DNA of 64,000 nt from Streptomyces sp. SirexAA-E (GTDB lineage: Bacteria; Actinomycetota; Actinomycetes; Streptomycetales; Streptomycetaceae): assembly GCF_000177195.2 (NCBI RefSeq), contig NC_015953.1, forward strand, positions 3,906,001 through 3,970,000. The letters are read 5' to 3'. Under the pieces are notes generated by a model that made no database searches, was not told where the DNA came from, and worked only from the letters and a program-made list of their open reading frames with translations. Below, one piece after another: positions 33,629 through 41,994 of this stretch; position 1 is the stretch's first letter; each line of letters starts with the position of its first letter. The position numbers and the translations under genes were made by a program.

Positions 33629-36463
33629 TCAGGCGTCGCAGGGGGCGTCCACGTCCAGCTCGCCGAGGTAGCGGTCGCGGTCGGCGTCCGGCAGGGGGTC
33701 GGGGACCAGGGCGCACAGGGTGGCCCGCCACTCCGCGCCGCCCAGGGCCCTGCGGACGAGCGAACCGTCCTGGCCCCGCGTGAGGAGACCGCCGCCCGGT
33801 GCCTCGACGATGTCCACCGACAGGTCGTTCCCGGGCACGCCCTGCCCGCTCAGGTCCCAGGAGCCGAGGGCGTCGCCGGTGGCGGTGTCCCAGAGGTCGA
33901 GTCCGCCGCGCTCACCGGCCCCGTAGGGCTGGACGAGGAGGCGGGTGTCGCGGCTGAAGACGAGGGGGTATCCGCCCTGTCCGGGGCCGACGGCGCTGGA
34001 GACCGTGCGGCCGGTGCGGACGTCGACGATCGTGATGCGGCTGTCCCGGTCGACCGTGGCGACCTTCTCCCCTCCGGGGCTGACGGACACCGCCAGTTGC
34101 ATGGTGGCCGTCCCTGCCGCGTGCGCGTCCCGCACGTGCTCGAACCGGTTCTCCTTCGCCGACCAGCGCCACACACCGATGTCGCCGACCGCCTCGTCGA
34201 CCGAGGCCAGTGTCCTGCGGTCGCCGCTCTGAGCGAGGCTGACGGAGGAAGTGTCCTCGGCCAGTGTCTGGGTCGCCTTTCCCGAGCGGGTGTCGATCAC
34301 CGTGATGCCCTGCCGCCATGTGCCCACCACATGTCTGCCGCCCGGAAGGTAGAAGAGACCCGGGCCGTCCGTGGACCGGCTCGTGTACGCCGGCTCCGCC
34401 GCCTCGGCGCCGGTACGCGGGTCCCAGAACGTCAGCCGTCCGACGTCGAGCAGCGCGATCCGTGTCGCGTCCGGTGACAGGGCGATGGCGCCGTCCTGCA
34501 CGTCCACCGGGCGGGGGATGCGGCCGAGCCGGGTGAGCCCGGTGTCTCCCTCACCGACCTTCCAGAGCTGGGTGGACTTCTTGTCCGTGCGGTAGGCGAG
34601 GCGTCCGTCGGGGGTGAAGCGGACGTCGTCCACGGGGTCGGGGTGCGGTAACGGGGTGCCGCCGTGGACGGCCCGGGTCGAGTAGAGCGATACGGCGCCG
34701 TCCGCGGATCCCGCGGCCACCCAGCGGCCGTCACCCGAGACCGAGACGCCGAGGACGCCCCAGGTGAAGGCCCCGAGGGTGCGGGTGCGGCGCAGGGCGC
34801 CGTCGTAGAGCACCAGACTGTTGCCCTCGGCACCGACGACGAGGTCGGGGTTGTCCGCCGGCAGGGCCGTGGCTCCTGTGGGGCCGTCGGCGGACTCGGC
34901 GACGCGCCTGCCGGTGACGAAGTCCCAGAGCCCGCCCCGGCGTTGCTTGCCGTCGGAGGCTATCCACGCCCGGCGGGGGTCACCCGAGAACGAGACGGCC
35001 GGTGCGTCCACGGCCGGGAGCCCGGACACCGTGCGGGCTCGGGCCCATGTCCCGGTCCGCAGGTCGAGGAGCCGCGTGGTGCGGGCTTCCGTGTCCACGG
35101 CCAGCAGGTGCGTGCCGTCGTCCTGGAGGGAGTACTCGGCCCCCTTGGCCGGTGCCGCCTCCTGGAGCAGGGACTCCCCGGTCCGGGTGTCCCAGACGCC
35201 CAGCCGGGGCGTGGCCGACGGCTCGTCGCTCGCGTAGTAGGACGCGGCCACCCGTCGGCCGTCGGCGGACAGTGTGAAGGAGCGAAGGCCCTTCCAGGCC
35301 TCGGCCAGGTCCTCACCCCGGCTCGCCGTGATGGTGCGCACCTTCACCGTCTTCCTGACGTCCCAGATCTCGATCCGGTTGAAGGCCGCCTCCAGCGCGA
35401 GGGTGCGTCCGTCACGGCTGAGCAGCAGGGGCTTGCTGTTCCGTCCGATCATCCCGGTGGGGAGGTCGGGCAGGTCCTGGCCGGTCCGGATGTCGTAGAG
35501 GTGGACGTCGCCCTCCTCCAGGTCCGAGTAGTAGGCGAAGATCCCACCGTCACGGCTGACGGCCACGTGCGTCTGCGCGACCTGTGACTGGCCGTGGAAG
35601 TCGGCGAGTTTCTCGAAACCTCCCTTGACGTGGCGTACCACCCCGGAGTTCGCCTCGACCGCGCGTGCCAGCGCCTGCGCCGACTCGCCCGTGGACTCGA
35701 CCTGTTCCGCGTAGAGCGCGAACTGGGCCGCCTTGCGCGGGTCGGAGTCCGCGAGCTCCAGGGAATGGGCGGCCAGGGCCTGCGAGGCGGAGACCCTGGC
35801 CCGGTACAGGGCCTCGCCACGCTGCTGCCAGGCCACGACGCCGGCGGCGAGCGACGTGACGAGGAGGACGGCGAGTGCGCCGACGGCGGTCCGCCTCAGC
35901 CGCTTGGCGACCTGGCGCTCTCGGATGTCCCGGCTGTCGAGCTCGTCCTTGGTGCGACCGTGCAAGGGGGCGGCCAGCGTGGCGACCGCGTCCCGGAAGT
36001 CGGCCTGGCGCAGCGAGAGCAGCCGCTGTTCGCGCACCTTGACCAGATCGACCCAGAGCGGCTCGGTGGCGAACCTGCCGCGGAGGACGGGCGGCAGGGC
36101 GTCGGTGCGCTCCCAGTCGAAGTCGTTGTTCTCGACGTCCCAGGCGACCGTGCCGTCGCTGACGGCGATGAGGAACCGGTCCAGCGGCCGGTTGGCCAGC
36201 CAGAACTCGATCTCCTTGCGCACCCAGCGCGACGCCGCCGCCTCGGGGGAGGCCAGGTAGATGAAGTACCGGCTGCGTTCGAGCTCCGTGAGGATCGAGG
36301 ACCAGAGATCGTGGTTGGCGGAGAGGCTGGTGGTGTCGCGGAAGACGCTGAGCACCGGTCTGCGGGTCCAGGGACGGGCCAGCGTGTGCAGGCCCCTCTG
36401 AAGCGCCTGCGCGAGCTCCATGTCGCGCCTGTGGCTGTACGAGATGAAACCGTCCCGCTCCAT
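33629..36463 (-). CDS. TIR-domain protein with membrane helix and WD40-like beta-propeller
   Basis: A 944-residue protein. The N-terminal TIR_2 domain (about 1-150) starts MERDGFISYSHRRDMELAQA and has the box-2-like VLSVFRDTTSLSANHDLW. SRWVRKEIEFWL (78-89) has a Glu (84) at the position of the catalytic Glu of NAD-cleaving TIRs such as SARM1. A basic segment then precedes one membrane helix (about 193-212, AVGALAVLLVTSLAAGVVAW). The remaining 700 or so residues are beta-propeller-like repeats (SGDGRWVAAGSADGAVSLYS, SPDATRIALLDVGRLTFWD, SPGGEKVATVDRDSRITIVD). There is no NTPase domain between TIR and repeats. The ATG at 36463 has GGAGGA upstream. It is divergent, 79 bp from an unrecognised partner gene. 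Confidence 0.88.
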   Translation of the reverse strand: MERDGFISYSHRRDMELAQALQRGLHTLARPWTRRPVLSVFRDTTSLSANHDLWSSILTELERSRYFIYLASPEAAASRWVRKEIEFWLANRPLDRFLIAVSDGTVAWDVENNDFDWERTDALPPVLRGRFATEPLWVDLVKVREQRLLSLRQADFRDAVATLAAPLHGRTKDELDSRDIRERQVAKRLRRTAVGALAVLLVTSLAAGVVAWQQRGEALYRARVSASQALAAHSLELADSDPRKAAQFALYAEQVESTGESAQALARAVEANSGVVRHVKGGFEKLADFHGQSQVAQTHVAVSRDGGIFAYYSDLEEGDVHLYDIRTGQDLPDLPTGMIGRNSKPLLLSRDGRTLALEAAFNRIEIWDVRKTVKVRTITASRGEDLAEAWKGLRSFTLSADGRRVAASYYASDEPSATPRLGVWDTRTGESLLQEAAPAKGAEYSLQDDGTHLLAVDTEARTTRLLDLRTGTWARARTVSGLPAVDAPAVSFSGDPRRAWIASDGKQRRGGLWDFVTGRRVAESADGPTGATALPADNPDLVVGAEGNSLVLYDGALRRTRTLGAFTWGVLGVSVSGDGRWVAAGSADGAVSLYSTRAVHGGTPLPHPDPVDDVRFTPDGRLAYRTDKKSTQLWKVGEGDTGLTRLGRIPRPVDVQDGAIALSPDATRIALLDVGRLTFWDPRTGAEAAEPAYTSRSTDGPGLFYLPGGRHVVGTWRQGITVIDTRSGKATQTLAEDTSSVSLAQSGDRRTLASVDEAVGDIGVWRWSAKENRFEHVRDAHAAGTATMQLAVSVSPGGEKVATVDRDSRITIVDVRTGRTVSSAVGPGQGGYPLVFSRDTRLLVQPYGAGERGGLDLWDTATGDALGSWDLSGQGVPGNDLSVDIVEAPGGGLLTRGQDGSLVRRALGGAEWRATLCALVPDPLPDADRDRYLGELDVDAPCDA

Positions 36464-36542
36464 GATCTGTCCTCCGGCCCCCTGACGGCACGACAATTCG
36501 TAGACTGGCATGCCTAGTTGCTCTGCGGGGAAGGTTCAGGCC

Positions 36543-37127
36543 ATGCGTGGAAAGCTCAGGAGGGGCGGGCGCGGTCGGCTTGCTCCCCAGCAGATCGGTG
36601 TCAAGCTGGCCATCCCCTTCGTCGGGGAGATCTCCGGGGTGTGGGAGCCCGTCGAAGCGGAGCGGGAGGCCGCCTGGGAGCTGTACGTCGAACTGGCGAC
36701 TCGCATCTCCGTGGTGGAGCTGGGCGAGGACGAGGGCCTGCTGAGGGAGGCGCTGTCGTCCCTGTACACCGTGTTCGGCACGACGAGGGAGATCCTGCGC
36801 CGGTACGGGCCCGCCGTCGCACCGCGCGTCGCGCCCGGACAGGTCACCTTCGGCCTGCTGGCCGTCAACGTGCTCAACCTGTCCATCAGGCCGCTGCTCA
36901 GCCGATGGCACCCCTTACTGACGGCCTACGAGGTCCAGCGGGAGGACCGCGTCGATCCGGTCGCCCATGAGCGGAGCTGGGACCGGGCGCCGGAACTCCG
37001 CGCCGAGATCGAGTCGGTGCGCCAGGTGCTGCTGGCCCTGGCGCAGGCGCTGAACAAGGTCGCGGGTGTCGGCGACCTGATCACCGTCGACGTGCCTGCC
37101 CAGACGAGGGAGCCGGGCCGGGCCTGA
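36543..37127 (+). CDS. Unrecognised alpha-helical protein, divergent partner of the TIR-WD40 gene
   Basis: A 194-residue soluble protein. The N-terminus is basic (MRGKLRRGGRGRLAPQQIG), followed by KLAIPFVGEISGVWEPVEAE and long predicted helices, including SVRQVLLALAQALNKVAGVG near the end. No membrane segment, signal peptide or catalytic motif was found. The ATG at 36543 is preferred over 36510 because GGGGAAGG lies 8 nt upstream. The 79-bp divergent spacing with the TIR gene suggests shared regulation, and possibly a regulator or antagonist of the TIR effector. I do not recognise the family. Confidence 0.72.
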   Translation: MRGKLRRGGRGRLAPQQIGVKLAIPFVGEISGVWEPVEAEREAAWELYVELATRISVVELGEDEGLLREALSSLYTVFGTTREILRRYGPAVAPRVAPGQVTFGLLAVNVLNLSIRPLLSRWHPLLTAYEVQREDRVDPVAHERSWDRAPELRAEIESVRQVLLALAQALNKVAGVGDLITVDVPAQTREPGRA

Positions 37128-37159
37128 GCGGCTCGGGGCCGGGTCCGCCGGGCCCCGGG

Positions 37160-37381
37160 CTAGTCCAGGCCCTCCTCCCGCAGCGCGTACATCAGGAGGA
37201 AGGTCCGGTACGTCTCCGCGTCGACGTCCTGGCAGACGTCGGGGCGGTTGTCGGCCGTCGAGGCGTTGTCGAGGGCCCGGCGGCAGGCCGCCTCCGTCTC
37301 GGACCGGGACGGGATGCTCGCGACGAACGCGGCGATCAGCAGGACCACGGCCAGGACGACCACACCGATTCGGATGCGCAT
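37160..37381 (-). CDS. Small membrane-anchored or secreted protein
   Basis: A 73-residue protein. The N-terminal hydrophobic helix (MRIRIGVVVLAVVLLIAAFV) is followed by a short soluble part with two cysteines (TEAACRRALDN and RPDVCQDVD) that could form an extracytoplasmic disulfide. It is convergent with the 36543-37127 gene (32 bp apart). The ribosome binding site is weak. The function is unknown. Confidence 0.6.
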   Translation of the reverse strand: MRIRIGVVVLAVVLLIAAFVASIPSRSETEAACRRALDNASTADNRPDVCQDVDAETYRTFLLMYALREEGLD

Positions 37382-37457
37382 GGTCGTCCAACGACCGTGC
37401 GGCCCGGCCGGTCACTGCGCGAGGTCACCCGGCCGTTCCCCGGCCTTCACCCCGCTG

Positions 37458-37613
37458 TCACTCGGCGTCGTCGGCCGGGGGCGGCGGCAGGTCGGGCTCC
37501 ATGAACAGGCCCGCGTACTGCGGTGCGGGCAGCGGGGCCGGCGTACCCGGGTCCGTGGCCGCGGCCTGGCTGTCGGGGTGCCGCTGCGTGGAGCGTGCGG
37601 GCATGTCGGTCAT
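37458..37613 (-). CDS. Small 51-residue Pro/Ala-rich protein
   Basis: It starts at the ATG at 37613 with AGGA 6 nt upstream and ends at the TGA at 37458. The sequence opens MTDMPARSTQRHPDSQAAAT and closes with QYAGLFMEPDLPPPPADDAE, i.e. an aromatic/hydrophobic core in an acidic proline-rich tail. There is no signal peptide. High third-position GC and the ribosome binding site support coding. The unusual composition leaves open a peptide-precursor role, but no maturation enzyme is adjacent. A -10-like TACAGT lies about 160 nt upstream on the minus strand. Confidence 0.5.
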   Translation of the reverse strand: MTDMPARSTQRHPDSQAAATDPGTPAPLPAPQYAGLFMEPDLPPPPADDAE

Positions 37614-38276
37614 CGAGTGTCCTGTAGGTAGGTGTGCGGTGGGAGCCCCGTGACCCGGCCGGCGGTGAGAACGGCCTGCCGGTCCCGACCGGGGCGGCGA
37701 CGAAGCGCCGCTCCCCGGTGCCGCACCGCTCCGGGGGCGTCCGGATCAACACGCGGTGCATGCAGACTGTAGCCCTCTCGGCACGGCTTGCCCCTTGATT
37801 TGGGCTGCCCGACGCGACGTTCGGTGCGGGACGGCGGGTGATGTGCCCGCCGAGGCGCCCTCGCGAGGGGTGGCAGACGTGTGCCCCGGGTGCGTCCGGG
37901 GACACCACCGGCCGCTGAGATGTTCCGGGAGATCCCTCCGGCCTCGGTGCCGTCCCCGGGCCCGCGTGGGCGGTGGCCGGCGTGCCCGCCTTCTCGCGGA
38001 GGTGCACCGTCAGCCCGACGAGACCGGTGGCGAACCCACCGATCAGCCCGGATCTGCCGTGGTTCAACGCGTCGATCCCGGTGCCTTTGACGGGATCGAG
38101 GGATGCGGCGATGTCCTCGGGCCCAGCGCCACGCATGGCAACTAGCGCGAGTCGTACGGAGGTTGGCCCATGGAGCGGGCCATGGGCCTGCGGACGGCGG
38201 ACGGCGCCCGGGTGGCCGTCGGGCCGTGGGTGGTCGGGAGTGCCTCGCCGATGCCGTAGAGTTGGTATCACAACGG
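37614..38276. other. Non-coding or decayed region before tRNA-fMet
   Basis: About 660 bp without a well-supported gene. One minus-strand frame contains a protein-like patch from the ATG at 38136 (SLDPVKGTGIDALNHGRSG then LIGGFATGLVGLTVHLREKA) with no convincing ribosome binding site or end. It may be a gene remnant. The -10 region for tRNA-fMet (TAGAGT, 38257-38262) is at the right end. Confidence 0.4.
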
Positions 38277-38350
38277 CGCGGGGTGGAGCAGCTCGGTAGC
38301 TCGCTGGGCTCATAACCCAGAGGTCGCAGGTTCAAATCCTGTCCCCGCTA
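38277..38350 (+). tRNA. Initiator tRNA-fMet(CAT)
   Basis: A 74-nt cloverleaf. The acceptor stem CGCGGGG/CCCCGCT has an unpaired 1-72 position (C x T). The anticodon stem is CTGGG/CCCAG with three consecutive G-C pairs next to the loop CTCATAA. These are the hallmarks of initiator tRNA. Confidence 0.96.
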
Positions 38351-38355
38351 CTGAA

Positions 38356-38395
38356 GACGGTGGCCCGGATCCTTCCAAGGATCCGGGCCACCGTC
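38356..38395 (+). terminator. Terminator of tRNA-fMet
   Basis: A very long perfect stem (gacggtggcccggatcctt with its complement, minimal loop) is followed by GTTTT. It starts 6 nt after the tRNA. Confidence 0.92.
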
Positions 38396-38449
38396 GTTTT
38401 CGCGTTCCGGCCGCCGCGGTTCTCGTTCCCGTGCGCGGTCGCATCCGGC

Positions 38450-38480
38450 TTGACCTTGACGCAGCGTGAAGTTCTAGCGT
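38450..38480 (+). promoter_or_regulatory. MerR-type promoter/operator with 19-bp spacer
   Basis: -35 TTGACC (38450-38455) and -10 TAGCGT (38475-38480) are separated by 19 bp, the lengthened spacing that MerR regulators correct by untwisting DNA. The spacer carries a near-perfect dyad ACCTTGACGC-A-GCGTGAAGTT (8 of 10 paired). The ATG of the regulator lies 7 nt after the -10, so transcription is probably leaderless and autoregulated. Confidence 0.75.
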
Positions 38481-38487
38481 TTCCGGC

Positions 38488-39234
38488 ATGGAGTGGTCCA
38501 TCCAGGAAATCGCCAGACGCGCCGGTACGACGAGCCGCACGCTCCGGCACTACGGAGACATCGGCCTCCTGGCGCCGAGCCGTACCGGCGCCAACGGCTA
38601 CCGCTACTACGACCAGGACGCCCTCGTCCGGCTGCAGCGCATCCTGCTGCTGCGGGACCTCGGGCTCTCGCTGCCGGCCGTCAAGGACGTACTGGCGGGT
38701 CAGCGGGACACCGCGACGGCGCTACGGGCCCATCTGGGGCTGCTGGAGCAGGAGCGTGAGCGCATCGGGCGGCAGATCGCCTCGGTGCGGACCACGCTCC
38801 GCAGGACCGAGGAGGGGAGGGAACTCATGGCCGAGGAAGTGTTCGACGGCTTCGACCACACCGTTCACCAGGAGGAGGTCACCGAGCGCTGGGGCCGGGA
38901 GGCCTACGAGAAGGGCGACCGGTGGTGGCGGGGGCTGGGGTCCGGGGAGCGCACCGCGTTCCTGGCCGAGCACGACGCCATCGCCCGGGACTACGGGCAG
39001 GCCAGGGTGGACGGGGAGGCCCCGGAAAGCGCGGCCGTCCAGGACATCGCCCGGCGGCACTGCGCGTGGCTTTCGGCCACGGCACCGGCCACCCGCGCCT
39101 ATGTGACGGGACTCGGCGCCATGTATGTCGATGATCCGCGCTTCCGGAAGAACTACGATCGGTACGGGGACGGCACCGCCGTCCTCGTACGGGATGCACT
39201 GACGATCTACGCGCGGCACCGGCTCCCCGGCTGA
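38488..39234 (+). CDS. TipA-like MerR-family regulator (MerR HTH + TipAS ligand domain)
   Basis: A 248-residue protein. The N-terminal MerR domain reads WSIQEIARRAGTTSRTLRHY, DIGLLAPSRTGANGYRYYDQ and ALVRLQRILLLRDLGLSLP. A dimerisation coiled coil follows (ALRAHLGLLEQERERIGRQI), then the TipAS domain (HQEEVTERWGREAYEKGDRW, GLGAMYVDDPRFRKNYDRYG). TipA proteins bind thiopeptide antibiotics and other lipophilic ligands and activate multidrug responses. No exporter target is adjacent; the autoregulated promoter directly upstream is typical of TipA. It follows the tRNA-fMet terminator. Confidence 0.92.
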   Translation: MEWSIQEIARRAGTTSRTLRHYGDIGLLAPSRTGANGYRYYDQDALVRLQRILLLRDLGLSLPAVKDVLAGQRDTATALRAHLGLLEQERERIGRQIASVRTTLRRTEEGRELMAEEVFDGFDHTVHQEEVTERWGREAYEKGDRWWRGLGSGERTAFLAEHDAIARDYGQARVDGEAPESAAVQDIARRHCAWLSATAPATRAYVTGLGAMYVDDPRFRKNYDRYGDGTAVLVRDALTIYARHRLPG

Positions 39235-39369
39235 CCACCGGGACGGCCGGGGCTTCGGCGCGCTCCTCCCTTCGGCCGATGACGAGCCGCCACGCGGCGC
39301 GGCTCCGGCCGGTCCGGGCGCCGCGCGGTACCGTCCGCAGCCGTGGGCGGACCGGGCAGGAGTGCACAG

Positions 39370-40527
39370 GTGGGGAAGCGGGACGGACAGCGCGGCGCGG
39401 CCGTCGAGGGTGCCCGGACGCGGCGTTTCGTGCGGGCACTGCCCGTCCTGATGATCGCGGCCGGGGCGGTGGTCGACCTGATGACCGCGCCCAACGTCTC
39501 CGCCATCCCGCTCTTCGCCGCGGCCCCGCTGATCGCCGCCCCCTTCTTCTCCCTGGCCAGCACCGTCCGTACCGCGGGGGCCGCGCTCCTCGTGGTGGTG
39601 GCCATCCGGGCCGCCCACGGCACGATCGGCCGCGTCGCACCGCTCACCGAACTGCTCACCCTGGTCACCGTCTCCGCGCTCGCGCTCGTCATCAACGGTG
39701 TCGTGCGGCGCGGCAACGAACAGCTGGCCTCGGCCCGGGTCATCGCGGAGACCGCGATGCGCGCGGTGCTGCCCACACCGGACGACCGGATCGGCGGACT
39801 GCTGGTCGCGGCGCGCTACGAGGCGGCGCAGGCGGACGAGTTCGTCGGCGGTGACCTCTTCGCCATCGTGGACACGCCGTTCGGGGTGCGGCTGGTGGTC
39901 GGGGACGTACGGGGCAAGGGGCTGGAGGCCGTCGGAGCGGTGGCCGTGGTGATCGGGGCGTTCCGGGAGGCGGCCGAGCAGGAGTCCTCCCTGGAGGGGG
40001 TGGCGCAGCGGCTGGAGCGGGCGCTGGCCCGGGAGGGCGTGCGGCGTGGCGGTCTGGATTCCGTGGAGGGGTTCGTCACCGCCGTCCTCGCGGAGATCCC
40101 GGCGGGCTCGGACGTCCTGCGGATCGTCAACCGGGGGCATCCCGAGCCGATCCTGCTGCACGCCGACGGCCGGCTCCAGGTGCTGGCGCCGGGCGTGCCC
40201 GCGCTGCCGATCGGGATGGGCTTGGGGGTGTGGCCGGACCGTTCGGACGAGTGGACGATGCCGGCCGGGGCGACGCTGCTGGTCTTCACGGACGGGCTGT
40301 CGGAGGCGCGGGACGCGCGTGGTGCCTTCTACGACCCGGCGGACCGGCTGCGCGGCCGGATCTTCCCGGGGCCGGAGGAACTGCTCTCCGCACTGACCGA
40401 CGACGTCCGGCTGCACACCGGGGGGCGGTCGACGGACGACATGGCGCTGCTGGCCGTCGGACGGCCCGCCAGGGGGCAGAAGGGGCCGCGGAAGACGGTG
40501 AAGATCGTGGGGCGGGACGGTGGATGA
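39370..40527 (+). CDS. Membrane-bound SpoIIE-type PP2C serine phosphatase
   Basis: A 385-residue protein. The N-terminal membrane region has 3-4 helices (ALPVLMIAAGAVVDLMTA to LLTLVTVSALALVINGVV). The C-terminal PP2C/SpoIIE domain (about 135-365) contains EFVGGDLFAIVDTPFGVRLV, VGDVRGKGLEA, NRGHPEPILLH, LLVFTDGLSEARDA and DDMALLAVGRP, with the Asp metal ligands present. It probably dephosphorylates an anti-anti-sigma factor. The GTG at 39370 has AGGAG 7 nt upstream, better than the GTG at 39343. No cognate kinase or antagonist lies next to it. Confidence 0.9.
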   Translation: MGKRDGQRGAAVEGARTRRFVRALPVLMIAAGAVVDLMTAPNVSAIPLFAAAPLIAAPFFSLASTVRTAGAALLVVVAIRAAHGTIGRVAPLTELLTLVTVSALALVINGVVRRGNEQLASARVIAETAMRAVLPTPDDRIGGLLVAARYEAAQADEFVGGDLFAIVDTPFGVRLVVGDVRGKGLEAVGAVAVVIGAFREAAEQESSLEGVAQRLERALAREGVRRGGLDSVEGFVTAVLAEIPAGSDVLRIVNRGHPEPILLHADGRLQVLAPGVPALPIGMGLGVWPDRSDEWTMPAGATLLVFTDGLSEARDARGAFYDPADRLRGRIFPGPEELLSALTDDVRLHTGGRSTDDMALLAVGRPARGQKGPRKTVKIVGRDGG

Positions 40528-40739
40528 GCGGCTGCGACCGTCCGTGACCGGGAGACCCCGCTCCGCATAACATTTGACGAACCGTCAGAAAGTGACGTAA
40601 CGCCATCACGCGCTCAGGGCGCCCGTTTGCGGGTGATTCCTTACTGAAAGTCCCGGCCGAACATGCTGATGATCACCGGGAACGGCTTGGAATCGGAGCC
40701 CCGTGTCTATTAACGTTCGATAACGCAGCGCGGTCGTCC

Positions 40740-40912
40740 CAGTCGTCGCAAGAGGCGACACCGTGCGCGAGCGCCGAATTCCGCAAGGGAACCGGGGAAC
40801 CACCTACATGGGGTGAATCGGGCACCTGTGTCTCGTAAGAGGCATCCAGAGGCCCGTAGGAGACCTTCCTGCTCCGAACCCGTCAGCTAACCCGGTAGGC
40901 GAGAAGGAAGGA
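40740..40912 (+). ncRNA. c-di-AMP riboswitch (ydaO/yuaA type)
   Basis: The 5' leader of the M23 peptidase gene contains the conserved blocks of this class: ccgcaagggaaccgggg-like core (near 40781-40797), ggggtgaatcg (40810-40820), ggcccgtagg, and gaacccgtcagctaacccgg (40876-40895) followed by taggcg. The element ends just before the AAAGGAG ribosome binding site. In Streptomyces this riboswitch turns down cell-wall-remodelling genes when c-di-AMP is high. The exact 5' boundary is approximate. The rest of the 40528-40927 gap shows no gene. Confidence 0.9.
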
Positions 40913-40927
40913 AAGGAGTGCGCCCAC

Positions 40928-41968
40928 GTGGCGTCCAATCAGCCTGCCCCCGAGACCTCGTCGCCCCTCAGGTCCGGATCTTTCGGTGACGAGGACAGGG
41001 CCTGGGAGGAATGGAATCCCACCGAGGAATCCGTCCGCCCCGTGCGCGGCAGGCACCGCGTGGCCAAGCAGCGTGGTCTCGCGCGTAGCTCCACCGTCCT
41101 CGGCGTCGGCGTCATCGCGGCCGTCGGTGCGGGAGGCATGGCCACCGCGCAGAGCAAACCGCCGGTCTCCATCTCCCTTCCCGATTCCATCAAGGCCAAT
41201 CTCCCCGACGCCTCATCCCTTCCCGGTGTAGGCGCCTTCATGGCCGGTGACTCCGAGGCCGGGTCCACCGAGATCGTCGCCTCCGCCCCGCTCACCAGCG
41301 CCGGTATCACCGCCGCGGAGGCCGAGCAGGGCGCCACCGACGCCGGCGAGGCGCTGCGCGCCCGCATCCTCCAGCAGGCCGAGCAGCAGCAGGCCGGGGC
41401 CGAGGCCGAGGCCAGGGCGGCGCAGGAGACGGCCGCGGCCGAACAGGCCGCCCAGCAGGCCGCGAAGCAGCAGAGCGCGGCGGAGGCCAAGGCCGCGGCC
41501 GAGAAGAAGGCGGCGGAAGAGGCGGCGAAGAAGAAGGCGGAGGCCGAGCGCCTCGCCAAGCTCGCCGCCAGCTACGCCATCCCCACCTCCTCCTACACGA
41601 TCACCTCGACCTACGGCCAGTCCGGCTCGATGTGGTCCTCCGGCCACCACACGGGACTCGACTTCGCCGCTCCGACCGGTACGCCGGTCAAGGCCGTCCA
41701 CGGCGGCACGATCAAGTCGGCCGGCTGGTCCGGCTCGTACGGCTACCGCACGGTCCTGGAGCTCGACGACGGCACCCAGATCTGGTACTGCCACCAGTCC
41801 TCCATGGACGTGTCGGCGGGCCAGCGGGTCAGCACCGGCGACACCATCGGCCGCGTCGGCGCCACCGGCAACGTGACGGGCCCGCACCTCCACCTGGAGG
41901 TCCACACCGCGGACGGCTCCGGCATCGACCCGATGAGCTGGCTGCGCAGCAAGGGCCTCACGGTCTGA
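40928..41968 (+). CDS. Secreted M23 family cell-wall peptidase
   Basis: A 346-residue protein. A charged N-terminal region is followed by a signal/membrane segment (STVLGVGVIAAVGAGGMATA, about 55-74), then a long Ala/Glu/Gln/Lys coiled coil (about 130-215), then the LytM domain: SSGHHTGLDFAAPTGTPVKA (first His and Asp about 239-244) and GPHLHLEVHTADG (HxH about 318-320). It is expected to cut peptidoglycan cross-links during growth or sporulation. The GTG at 40928 has AAGGAG 9 nt upstream. Expression is probably controlled by the c-di-AMP riboswitch in the leader. Confidence 0.93.
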   Translation: MASNQPAPETSSPLRSGSFGDEDRAWEEWNPTEESVRPVRGRHRVAKQRGLARSSTVLGVGVIAAVGAGGMATAQSKPPVSISLPDSIKANLPDASSLPGVGAFMAGDSEAGSTEIVASAPLTSAGITAAEAEQGATDAGEALRARILQQAEQQQAGAEAEARAAQETAAAEQAAQQAAKQQSAAEAKAAAEKKAAEEAAKKKAEAERLAKLAASYAIPTSSYTITSTYGQSGSMWSSGHHTGLDFAAPTGTPVKAVHGGTIKSAGWSGSYGYRTVLELDDGTQIWYCHQSSMDVSAGQRVSTGDTIGRVGATGNVTGPHLHLEVHTADGSGIDPMSWLRSKGLTV

Positions 41969-41994
41969 GCCCCGCGCCGGCGTACCCCTGAACC

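Noticed and set aside
38000..38136. Possible minus-strand gene with SLDPVKGTGIDALNHGRSG segment
   Set aside because: Protein-like patch but no ribosome binding site and no family recognised; kept only as a note in the gap description.
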